Of a DNA stretch of 64,000 nucleotides, positions 45,221 through 52,404 are shown in pieces. The notes beneath the pieces were generated by a model. That model saw only the letters and a program-made list of their open reading frames with translations. It had not been told where the DNA came from and did no database searches. The DNA lies in assembly GCF_042676045.1 (NCBI RefSeq), contig NZ_JBHTJV010000010.1:124001-188000 (forward strand), written 5' to 3'. The translations under genes and the position numbers were made by a program. The stretch is from Pseudahrensia aquimaris. Lineage in GTDB: Bacteria; Pseudomonadota; Alphaproteobacteria; Rhizobiales; Rhizobiaceae. Numbering within the stretch: the first letter of the stretch is position 1; every line of letters starts with the position of its first letter.

Positions 45221-45946
45221 ATGCGCGCCGCGGTTTCCTATGGCGAGAGGCAGGTCGAGTATTCTGTCTCGATCAACGATCAACTTACCGACCGTGTCCG
45301 TATCCACGTGCATCCGAACGGCTCGGTTGAAGTTGAGAGTCCCGCAGGCAAATCAGATGCTGATATAGCCAAGGCAATTCTGAAACGCGCGCGATGGATC
45401 GATACCAATTTGCGTCAGTTTGAGAGGCTGAGAGAGCATTCACTCCCCAGACAATATGTCAGCGGTGAAACTCATTTTTATCTAGGCCGTCGCTATCAGT
45501 TGAAGGTGATTGACGGAGTTCGCGGTGCATCTTGTGTTCGGATGAAGGGAGGCCGCATTCACGTTGAGCTTCCTCATGCTGATCCAGCCGCAATAAAGCG
45601 TCGCTTGAACGCGTGGTACAAGAGCCGCGCAACATCCTACTTCGAGGATAGGCTAAACGAGATTTCATCTGGGATTCGGTGGGTCGATACCCCGCCACCA
45701 GTCAAACTGGTCAAGATGAAAAAGCAGTGGGGGAGTTGCTCTCCTTCGGGAAGCGTTTACCTGAATCCGATGCTGATTAAAGCTCCTCGTGAATGCGTTG
45801 ACTACGTTATTGTGCACGAGCTCTGCCACCTTATGGAACATAATCACAGCAAGCGTTTTTACTCACTGTTGCAGACACACTGCCCAAATTGGCAGCACGT
45901 AAAATCGAAATTGGACGGAATGGCCGAGCTTCTTCTGGCTGAATGA
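45221..45946 (+). CDS. YgjP-like zinc metallopeptidase
   Basis: 241 aa. The zinc site is VIVHELCHLMEHNHSKRFYS (HExxH plus a downstream His), preceded by KMKKQWGSCSPSGSVYLNP, the conserved YgjP/DUF45 segment. It starts on the base after the hsdR stop, so it is co-translated. YgjP-like proteins accompany hsdR in many type I loci; whether they process HsdR or something else is not known. Confidence 0.9.
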   Translation: MRAAVSYGERQVEYSVSINDQLTDRVRIHVHPNGSVEVESPAGKSDADIAKAILKRARWIDTNLRQFERLREHSLPRQYVSGETHFYLGRRYQLKVIDGVRGASCVRMKGGRIHVELPHADPAAIKRRLNAWYKSRATSYFEDRLNEISSGIRWVDTPPPVKLVKMKKQWGSCSPSGSVYLNPMLIKAPRECVDYVIVHELCHLMEHNHSKRFYSLLQTHCPNWQHVKSKLDGMAELLLAE

Positions 45947-46397
45947 GCTATATCATGGGGTTTTCAGGGGAGCAGGAACGCGCCCTTGAATGGTGGTGCA
46001 GCGGCCAAACGTCTGCGAGTGGGTTTCAAGGGGCGCGATAGCCCCTGATCCTCCTGAAGGGATCGATGGGTGCAGGGAGAGTGAAATCTCACCTGCGAGG
46101 GGTCAACCGCCGATACGGTTGCATGGCGAGAACGGGCTCAATGCCCAGGTCACGCCATTGGCCAGAGGGATGCAACGGGAGAGCGCAGCGTCTCCCTTGC
46201 CAAGATGGTGTTGTCTGACAACACACATCTTGCGGAGCGCGATAAATCGCTGTTTTGAGCAAAAACTCATTTTCGCGACGGTTCGCTGAACCGCCCAAAT
46301 GACCCTTTGTCGAACGAACTTGCGATATCCATTTGCGAGAAAGACAGAGCTGTTTCTGCTCCAAACGACTAATGGGTTTTTGGGAGTTTGATGACGA
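45947..46397 (+). ncRNA. Candidate large structured RNA
   Basis: This 450-nt stretch has no convincing gene but is dense in strong nested hairpins: 12 bp with one bulge closing 45979-46037; 46072-46096 (9 bp, GTGAAA loop); 7 bp GTTGCAT/ATGCAAC closing 46118-46176, enclosing GGCG/CGCC and GGGC/GCCC; GGGAGA/TCTCCC at 46177-46196; a 14-bp hairpin with CTG loop at 46201-46232; CGGTTC/GAACCG at 46279-46293. A strong plus-strand terminator follows at once. It could be the untranslated tail of the R-M operon, but the density of conserved-looking stems fits an independent RNA. I cannot match it to RNase P, tmRNA or a group II intron domain. Confidence 0.45.
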
Positions 46398-46436
46398 AAT
46401 CCGCCCGCAACGTTGTTGCGGGCGGATTGCTTTTTT
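46398..46436 (+). terminator. Strong Rho-independent terminator
   Basis: Perfect 13-bp stem AATCCGCCCGCAA / TTGCGGGCGGATT with a 5-nt loop, then GC and six T. Its polarity is plus strand, so it ends a rightward transcript from the R-M operon or the structured region. The minus-strand ParB-like gene also ends next to it (46445), but on that side there is no T-run. Confidence 0.88.
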
Positions 46437-46444
46437 GGGTTTGC

Positions 46445-48181
46445 TCAAGCGAAGTGCTTCTTCACAACACTGAACCGTTCAATGGCTTCAATGCCGCCGC
46501 GCTTGGTGTAACCTTTCATCGGAACTGTCATATAGCGTGGGTGCCAATCGTTGTTGCCGTTAGAGCGTGTACCATCGAGACAATCACGGATGATTTTCTT
46601 CTGCACCTTCGCCGTTGAGGAAACGTGTGCGTCGGCGGTGGCTTTTCCCGCGGCTTCTTTCACACAAGCATTGATAGCTTCCTTGTCGCGCAATAGGTCA
46701 AAAAACGCTTCCTCGGGTGACCAGTTTTCAGCCATATCGACGCTCAATAACCCGCCCAATCCTTCGACCAAAGCGTCACCGCTCGGCAACGTCTCTGCGA
46801 CAACGAAGGTGTAAATCCGCATGACCGTTTCGTTATCAAACTCGCGCAATTTGGCGAAGATAGCGTAAGGACACAGACCGTCCGCCCATGACCTTTGCGT
46901 TGGTACGAGCGTGAGGGCGTCATCCAGTTTCAAGCCAAGCAGTTCGACAATTTCCCAACGCTCCTCGGCAAATCGAGTCTCAGCTTTGTTGCTCGCCACA
47001 GATTCCTGAATTGCTTCCGTATTCGCTTTTTGCTTCTCGGCGCGAATGTCCCACAGGCTAGAACCCGCAATCATCTGTGCCAGTCCAACCCGTAGGGCGA
47101 TGTCTGTTTGAGAGAGTAGTTTCTCGCGCACGACTGCGTGACGGTGCAGGTCGAGATAGTTTTGCATGGCCTTGGTCAGTTCGGGACGTGACGGCGTTGG
47201 CTCGACTTCGGCTTCGCCGCCATCGACCCTCGCTTTCTCACGTTTAGCGGCTTCCTTTGATGTCAGATAGCCTTCGTGAAACGTCACTTCACCATCATGC
47301 GCGATAGTCACATAGACCTTGCCGCCCTTGGACTTCGTAATCTTGCTGTACTCCCATGATGACCAATGTTCGCCGACTTCGAACAAAACGACCTCACTCC
47401 AACCATCGTCGAGATAGCGGTCGCGGGCTTCGGCCACGGCAGTGTTCTGCAACGCCCAAAATTGAATTGCGTCATCGAAATAGCGTTCTTTCCCGAACAG
47501 GTCGGAAATGATGTTGCCGCCATATCCATCAACATCAAACAGAGCGTTGGCGACAGGAATATCCGCACCGCCAAAGAGCCACGCCTTTAGGGCGCGACCG
47601 CGCGGCGCGTAGTCATCTTCACTGATGAATAGTTGCCACCACGCTTTTTGTTGACGTTTGGTCGCCAACGTCAGCGCACGGATAGTGTCTGCGCCGATGT
47701 CGTCCTTGCGGTAAGCAGTCAGGATAGGTTGATAAAGATTGGCGATTGCCAAGCGTTGTTTGACCAGTCGCTCAGTCACACCGAAATGAGCGGCAACGTC
47801 TTCGACGCTTCGCCCTTGTTTCACGAGCGCAGAAAACGCCTTGTATTGGTCAATCTCGTCCATCGGCAGACGCGCAATGTTCTCAGCCAAGCTGGCTTCA
47901 ATCGCTTTGGCGTCATCGCCGTCTTCCATGATGATACACGGTAGCGGGTCAACCGTGCCGCCTGTCTCAATTGCTTCCTCAGCAAGTTTGGTTGCGGCGT
48001 AGTAGCGTCTTTGCCCTGCGACAATTTCAAAAGCCTCGCAATTGGGGCGCACCAAAAGCGGTTGCAAAACGCCAAGCGAGCGAATGCTTGGCAGAATGTC
48101 ATCGACGTTTTTCGCGCCGCGCTTGCGGACATTCAGGTTGGTGGTTTTCAGGTCTTTGAGTTCAATATGGTCTAGTCTCAT
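46445..48181 (-). CDS. ParB/RepB-like partition or DNA-binding protein
   Basis: 578 aa from the ATG at 48181 with AAGGAGGA upstream. N-terminal ParB domain: SLGVLQPLLVRPN, EIVAGQRRYYAATKLAEEAI and ASLAENIARLPMDEIDQYKA, followed by the KorB-like helix-turn-helix VEDVAAHFGVTERLVKQRLA. The last 300 residues are not recognised. Such ParB-like proteins without ParA are common on rhizobial plasmids and integrative elements, where they may stabilise the circular form or regulate. It is last in a four-gene minus-strand operon with ArdA. Confidence 0.85.
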   Translation of the reverse strand: MRLDHIELKDLKTTNLNVRKRGAKNVDDILPSIRSLGVLQPLLVRPNCEAFEIVAGQRRYYAATKLAEEAIETGGTVDPLPCIIMEDGDDAKAIEASLAENIARLPMDEIDQYKAFSALVKQGRSVEDVAAHFGVTERLVKQRLAIANLYQPILTAYRKDDIGADTIRALTLATKRQQKAWWQLFISEDDYAPRGRALKAWLFGGADIPVANALFDVDGYGGNIISDLFGKERYFDDAIQFWALQNTAVAEARDRYLDDGWSEVVLFEVGEHWSSWEYSKITKSKGGKVYVTIAHDGEVTFHEGYLTSKEAAKREKARVDGGEAEVEPTPSRPELTKAMQNYLDLHRHAVVREKLLSQTDIALRVGLAQMIAGSSLWDIRAEKQKANTEAIQESVASNKAETRFAEERWEIVELLGLKLDDALTLVPTQRSWADGLCPYAIFAKLREFDNETVMRIYTFVVAETLPSGDALVEGLGGLLSVDMAENWSPEEAFFDLLRDKEAINACVKEAAGKATADAHVSSTAKVQKKIIRDCLDGTRSNGNNDWHPRYMTVPMKGYTKRGGIEAIERFSVVKKHFA

Positions 48182-48265
48182 GATTTCCTCCTTCGGTTCG
48201 GTAATGCAGGATTGCATTCGAAAATCCCGCCGCGTCTGTCGGGGTTTTCGGATGAAATCGCCGCG

Positions 48266-48481
48266 TCAAAACAAGTCCATCTGATTGCGGCTCACTTCGT
48301 CGAACAGGCCGATGTCACACGGCTTTTGCAGACACGGGCGGTCGGCGCGGCGAAATCGTTTTGGCTGATTGCCAATCGCCTCCAGACGTTCTTTCAGCGA
48401 AACAAGCCGATAGCCGTCGATGACGAATTGCAGGCCAACTTCGGTTTGCTCGATTGTTGACGGTGATTTTGAATTGCTCAT
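48266..48481 (-). CDS. Small hypothetical protein of the ArdA-ParB operon
   Basis: 71 aa (MSNSKSPSTIEQTEVGLQFV at the start). GGAGGCGG lies 3-10 nt before the ATG. It sits between ardA (10 nt upstream) and the ParB-like gene, same strand. No family is recognised; the charged, compact sequence suggests a small DNA-associated or adaptor protein, but this is a guess. Confidence 0.65.
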   Translation of the reverse strand: MSNSKSPSTIEQTEVGLQFVIDGYRLVSLKERLEAIGNQPKRFRRADRPCLQKPCDIGLFDEVSRNQMDLF

Positions 48482-48490
48482 TGCCGCCTC

Positions 48491-48997
48491 CTATCCGCAC
48501 CGATAGGCAAGGCGGTCGCCCGCTATGTCCGTCATCGCGTAGTCAACGCTCAGGTCGTTGGCGATGGCATCAAAATCGATATAACTTTCGAACGCTTTCG
48601 GCACTTCGCCGAACAGGCCTTCATCAACGAACTGCTCGGCCAGTTGCTTGAGGGTGTCGACCTCATAGATATCGACTTCGAGTGTCTCGATGTCGTCAGT
48701 GTCGGGATTGAACCTGTAACCGCATTCACCGTTGGCGATGATAAAGCGGATTTTCTCGTGGTCTTCCCATTCGTCCACAAGGTCGAAGAACCGCACCAAA
48801 TTGACTTGATTGAGTTGGAAAGCGTCGGCGAACGCGCAATCAATGCGTTCGCCGTCGATGAACTGGATTTCAAACTCCTCGACGGGGTCACCGTAATTGT
48901 TGCGGCATTTGTCGGCTTTGGTTTTGTAATCCTCCGCGCTGTCGAAATAGAAACCGACTGCCGAAATGTCATAGGGTTGGGCATAGAGTCTGGTCAT
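48491..48997 (-). CDS. ardA: ArdA-type antirestriction protein
   Basis: 168 aa, acidic, typical ArdA size. TRLYAQPYDISAVGFYFDSA at the N-terminus, EEFEIQFIDG in the first third and the C-terminal YIDFDAIANDLSVDYAMTD fit the alphaproteobacterial ArdA branch. ArdA mimics bent DNA and blocks type I restriction-modification complexes, which protects incoming mobile DNA. Here it shares an element with its own type I system. The start overlaps the stop of the small upstream gene (ATGA). Confidence 0.85.
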   Translation of the reverse strand: MTRLYAQPYDISAVGFYFDSAEDYKTKADKCRNNYGDPVEEFEIQFIDGERIDCAFADAFQLNQVNLVRFFDLVDEWEDHEKIRFIIANGECGYRFNPDTDDIETLEVDIYEVDTLKQLAEQFVDEGLFGEVPKAFESYIDFDAIANDLSVDYAMTDIAGDRLAYRCG

Positions 48998-49194
48998 CGT
49001 TTACTCGCTTTCTCAAGGTTCATTTCAAGCGAAGCCTCAAATACGAAACCCCGCGCCTGAACCTCTGCCCAGCGGCGAGCGTCCCAATCCGCGTAAAAAG
49101 GAAAGCCGCCATTCGAACGAAGTCGGATGGCGACTGTGAATTGGACGCTTGTACCGAAAGCAAAACGCCCCAAAGCCTCACCGCTTGCACACAA
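48994..49194 (-). CDS. Small hypothetical protein upstream of ardA
   Basis: Up to 66 aa. The stop overlaps the ardA start by 4 nt, the best support. VAIRLRSNGGFPFYADWDAR looks like a real folded segment; the N-terminus is unsure and a GTG start inside (VQFTVAIRL) is possible. No family recognised. Confidence 0.45.
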   Translation of the reverse strand: MCASGEALGRFAFGTSVQFTVAIRLRSNGGFPFYADWDARRWAEVQARGFVFEASLEMNLEKASKR

Positions 49195-49560
49195 GCGGCC
49201 TGGTCCGACAACACGGGAGCGTAGCCTTGGCTTCGCGAATGGAGCGGGCCGGAGGACTGAGGCTATTGGATCAGGTGTTTTGTGTCGGTGTAAGCTGGAC
49301 AGGTAGGTTCCAAGCGCGTGCCCGACGCGCGAGAATTCTAAGTGCCGGCCTCGGCCGGCTCCGTCGATCTTCTGTCAGGGATTGTCACCCGAATGGGACG
49401 AGACGAACTTGTTCGGCTCGGTGGAGCGAAGCGAAATAAAGCACGCCCGGACAGCAGAATCCAAATCTTCGATATGATAACGCAATAATTTGCGTTGAAT
49501 ATGATTGAGATGATTCTATCGTAGAATCTAAATTCTTTTGCCGAACGCTTTGGGGAAAAT
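49195..49560. other. Hairpin-rich intergenic region before the ROK gene
   Basis: About 365 nt between the divergent ardA operon and the ROK gene. GC-rich hairpins include GCGCGT/ACGCGC (49314-49330) and GCCGGC-CTCG-GCCGGC (49344-49359). The last 80 nt turn AT-rich and hold the perfect palindrome at 49512-49528. Open frames crossing it have no support. It probably contains divergent promoters and perhaps a leader RNA. Confidence 0.45.
49512..49528. promoter_or_regulatory. Palindromic operator upstream of the ROK gene
   Basis: GATTCTA-TCG-TAGAATC, perfect 7-bp arms, 32 nt before the TTG start at 49561. The position is right for an operator controlling the ROK gene. Confidence 0.5.
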
Positions 49561-50613
49561 TTGGGACTGTCAGTAGCGGGGATCTATGTAACCGACAACT
49601 ATGTGGATGTCGCCGTCACGGAGTCGACCGCATTGGCGGGTGGAGACGCCGCCCCTTTTCATTTCAAAGAAATCAGGTTTCGTCAGTTTCCGGTGCGTGA
49701 ATTCATAGGTGGGAAAAAGAAGCAGGGAGTTGAGGTACTATTCCGTGAAATAGTTTCTTGGATTGATCGGACTGGAGCTGAATTGGCGTGCATCGGAGTG
49801 GGTTCGTTTGGCCCATTTGCATCTCTCGATCACACCATCCCTATCGAGGAGCAGATCAAAAAGGGTTACGGCACAATACAGAAAAGCGTTCACACTCTTT
49901 TGGAGGGATACAATCTTTGTGACCTCATAACGAACGGGTATTGGGAGCTGCACAAGGCACCGCCGAAAATTGTTGTTCAAACGGACGTGAGTGTGGCGGC
50001 GCTAGGAGAACTCTATCAGAGATATGTCCAAGATGGGCATTGGGTGGATAGTGGCAGAGATAGAGTCGTCGCATTCTTAAAAATAAGCGTAGGGATTGGA
50101 GGAAGCGTAGTCTTCGGTGAGAGGTTATGGGCAGGTCAGCATCACACGGAGATGGGCCATATCCGTGTTGCCAGATGGGAAAGCAACGATCCAAAGGTTT
50201 TTAGACGCGAACTCTCCGAAAACGGAACGTGTCAATTTCACGGCGACTGCCTCGAGGGATTGGCGTCGGTTGCGAGCTTTCAACGACGTTGGTCTCGCGA
50301 CTTCTACGATCTTGAAAGGCAGCCTGATCATCCTGCATTTGACAGGCAGGCATTTTATGTCGCGCAATTCTGCATTGCCGTCACCTATCTGTTTTCCCCG
50401 GCAAAGATTGTTTTAGGCGGGCGCATCATGAATGTCCCTGGGCTACTTGAAAAAGTCAGGCGACAGTTTATAAACCTGCATGGAGTTGACGCGCCACCGC
50501 ATTATGAGCAGCTTGACGATGTCGAAAGCTACATCGCCATTTATTCGCCGCGCATCGATGGTTGCGGTAGTGGTATCTTGGGCGCGCTTGGCTTCGCGGC
50601 AATGAGCGTTTAA
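49561..50613 (+). CDS. ROK-family sugar kinase-like protein
   Basis: 350 aa. LFREIVSWIDRTGAELACIG leads to the acidic GVGSFGPF (in place of the usual GIGxPG), DVSVAALGELY, KISVGIGGSVVFGERLWAGQ and the zinc-site-like HIRVARW...CQFHGDCLEGLAS (CxFHGxC.EG), which places it near bacterial fructokinase-type ROK proteins. It has no helix-turn-helix, so it is kinase-like, not a repressor. It starts with TTG after GGGG. A sugar kinase is unusual cargo among transfer and defence genes, and no sugar transporter is nearby. Confidence 0.8.
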   Translation: MGLSVAGIYVTDNYVDVAVTESTALAGGDAAPFHFKEIRFRQFPVREFIGGKKKQGVEVLFREIVSWIDRTGAELACIGVGSFGPFASLDHTIPIEEQIKKGYGTIQKSVHTLLEGYNLCDLITNGYWELHKAPPKIVVQTDVSVAALGELYQRYVQDGHWVDSGRDRVVAFLKISVGIGGSVVFGERLWAGQHHTEMGHIRVARWESNDPKVFRRELSENGTCQFHGDCLEGLASVASFQRRWSRDFYDLERQPDHPAFDRQAFYVAQFCIAVTYLFSPAKIVLGGRIMNVPGLLEKVRRQFINLHGVDAPPHYEQLDDVESYIAIYSPRIDGCGSGILGALGFAAMSV

Positions 50614-50634
50614 AGCAACATCAGATAGGAACAT

Positions 50635-50661
50635 GATAAAATATATTGTATATATTTTATC
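50635..50661. promoter_or_regulatory. Long AT-rich palindrome before an orphan gene
   Basis: GATAAAATATAT-TGT-ATATATTTTATC: perfect 12-bp arms around TGT, ending 11 nt before the ATG at 50673. There are no GC pairs in the core and it is not a terminator. It is best read as an operator overlapping the promoter. Confidence 0.6.
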
Positions 50662-50672
50662 TATACCATAAT

Positions 50673-51170
50673 ATGGCAAAAGAAGGAGAAAATAACCAGC
50701 AGCATGTTGGTGAATATTTAAGAGATTTGGAATTAAAAGTTGATTTTAGAAAATATAATCGCGTTGGCGACGTCCCTGAATTCTTGGAATATGCAGAATA
50801 CTACAGTTGGAAAAATCGAGTAGAACGGGGATTTAAAAAGCGAGAAGATTTTTTTCATTTCTTGAAAGATCGATACGAACGCTGGATCAACGCCGCTAAA
50901 CAGCAAGGCGTCGTTTTAACGCAAGCCGATCTAAAGGCCGCTGACAAAGCAGCTTGGGAGCGACTGCAACAGGACATTCGTCGCTACAAGCTTTCCCACC
51001 CGGAAATCATGGAAGGAAAAATGCCCAATGGGTTGTACCTTCCAAATTTGAAGGTCGCCCGTCTTCACGCGCTGGATCCAAAGGATAGAGAGCGTCTAGA
51101 AGAATCCCGTCGATTGACACGCGAGGCCAAAGCGCTTGAACGCAGCTTGTCGTCGCCAAAACCATCGTAG
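50673..51170 (+). CDS. Charged hypothetical protein
   Basis: 165 aa from the ATG at 50673, rich in Lys, Arg, Glu and aromatic residues (VERGFKKREDFFHFLKDRYE, RWINAAKQQGVVLTQADLKA) and probably all helical. No family recognised. The 5' end is visibly AT-rich compared with neighbours. It is alone between the ROK gene and the transfer operon, behind a striking palindrome, so it may be a self-regulated DNA-binding or toxin/antitoxin-like protein; nothing proves this. Confidence 0.65.
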   Translation: MAKEGENNQQHVGEYLRDLELKVDFRKYNRVGDVPEFLEYAEYYSWKNRVERGFKKREDFFHFLKDRYERWINAAKQQGVVLTQADLKAADKAAWERLQQDIRRYKLSHPEIMEGKMPNGLYLPNLKVARLHALDPKDRERLEESRRLTREAKALERSLSSPKPS

Positions 51171-51179
51171 GTAAATTTA

Positions 51180-51197
51180 TCAACTGTCGGCAGTTGA
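51180..51197. repeat. Inverted repeat TCAACTG-TCGG-CAGTTGA
   Basis: Perfect 7-bp arms with a TCGG loop, 9 nt after the stop of the 165-aa gene. No T-run follows; it may be a weak terminator or an operator for the transfer operon. Confidence 0.4.
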
Positions 51198-51316
51198 CAA
51201 AGTCATCCAGAAATTATAAATAGCATTCGAGCATTCCATCCGGATGCGTCTGCTCTCTGTTTTTCCCGCCAATTTCCCCAACGGTGAAACTGGCCAAGTC
51301 AGAGAGGTGGACAGCC

Positions 51317-51583
51317 ATGTCCGCACTTACCCAAAAGGCGACGCTCGATATCAAGGATGCCTCCACCGACGACCTGCAAGCAAATTTAGTTTCTGACGAG
51401 CAGGTTTCCGCCACCAACAAAAAACCTGGCAAACCCGCAACTGAAAGTCAGCCAGTTTTCGGCTGCTACCACGGTGTATGCCTGAATTGCTGCGAACATC
51501 CCTGCGCCACGCAGGATCGGGCTTACGAAATCGCGCTCGCGTACGTGCGTAATAATAATGTGTCCGGGGAGCGCGCAAAATGA
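51317..51583 (+). CDS. Cysteine-rich small hypothetical protein
   Basis: 88 aa from the ATG at 51317 (GAGAGGTGG upstream). The N-terminal half is polar; the second half holds a cysteine/histidine cluster, CYHGVCLNCCEHPC, that could bind zinc. The stop overlaps the SprT-like gene start (ATGA). It is the first gene of the rightward transfer-related operon. No family recognised. Confidence 0.6.
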   Translation: MSALTQKATLDIKDASTDDLQANLVSDEQVSATNKKPGKPATESQPVFGCYHGVCLNCCEHPCATQDRAYEIALAYVRNNNVSGERAK

Positions 51584-52404
51584 GCGCGTACCAATCGGGG
51601 CATTTGGCACATCGCAAGCGGCCACTTGTCACCAACTCCCACAATACGTTGGTCGTGAATTCAATCGTACGATCGAACTCGTCAGACAATGAAACGTCTT
51701 TGCCCCCGACGTTAGAAGCAGGGGCAGAGCTGCAATACGCGTACGACTATTTCAACGCACAACTGTTCGTCGGAAAGCTTCCGCAGTGCCTCATCACCTA
51801 TACGCGGAAAAAGAACGTCCTAGGTCATTTCTGGCCTGACCGCTTTCAGCGCGTCGGCGGTGAGCTCTGGCCGGAGCTGGCTTTAAACCCGAGCTACCTC
51901 GCGGTTCGCGAAGATAGGGACTCACTTTCCACTCTTGTTCACGAACAGGCGCATGTCGCGCGCCATTTTTTTGGTCCGCCCAATCGGAGCGGCGGTCGTG
52001 GAGGCAGTGGCTACCACGACCAGCCCTGGGTCGAAATCATGGAACAAGTTGGGCTGATACCCTCCAATACCGGAGCGCCCGGCGGCAAGAAAACCGGGTA
52101 CCAGATGACCCACTACATCAAGCCAGGTGGGCTCTTCGACATCGAGTGTCAGAGACTTCTCGACGCAGGATTTTCCATCAACTGGCGCGACAGCATTTTC
52201 AAACATGAGATGGACGCGCCAGCCGGAAATCCCAGTGGCAGCGATCCTATCCCGAAGAAAAAAGATCGGATCAAATTCACCTGCTTGGGCTGCGGGCTCA
52301 ACGCATGGGCGAAACCGTCCGCTCTTTTGACCTGCACGCTCTGCGAATTTTCCATGAGCGCGGCAACATCCCCGCCAGCAACATCTGCTTCGATCAACAC
52401 ATGA
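51580..52404 (+). CDS. SprT-like zinc metalloprotein
   Basis: 274 aa. AYDYFNAQLFVGKLPQCLIT opens the SprT-like domain; the zinc site is LSTLVHEQAHVARHFFGPP (HExxH with a further His). A C-terminal zinc ribbon, FTCLGCGLNAWAKPSALLTC, completes the fold. SprT/Spartan proteins cleave DNA-bound proteins; a version in a transfer operon might remove relaxase or other protein adducts from transferred DNA, which is speculation. The start and stop both overlap neighbours by 4 nt. Confidence 0.82.
   Translation: MSAYQSGHLAHRKRPLVTNSHNTLVVNSIVRSNSSDNETSLPPTLEAGAELQYAYDYFNAQLFVGKLPQCLITYTRKKNVLGHFWPDRFQRVGGELWPELALNPSYLAVREDRDSLSTLVHEQAHVARHFFGPPNRSGGRGGSGYHDQPWVEIMEQVGLIPSNTGAPGGKKTGYQMTHYIKPGGLFDIECQRLLDAGFSINWRDSIFKHEMDAPAGNPSGSDPIPKKKDRIKFTCLGCGLNAWAKPSALLTCTLCEFSMSAATSPPATSASINT

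Noticed and set aside
45990..46289. 99-codon frame in the structured region after the YgjP-like gene
   Set aside because: It crosses several perfect hairpins, has no ribosome-binding site and shows no protein-like pattern; a noncoding reading is better.
49149..49439. 96-codon plus-strand frame before the ROK gene
   Set aside because: It runs through GC-rich hairpins and the 5' end of the opposite-strand gene, with Arg/Ser-rich composition typical of a shadow frame.
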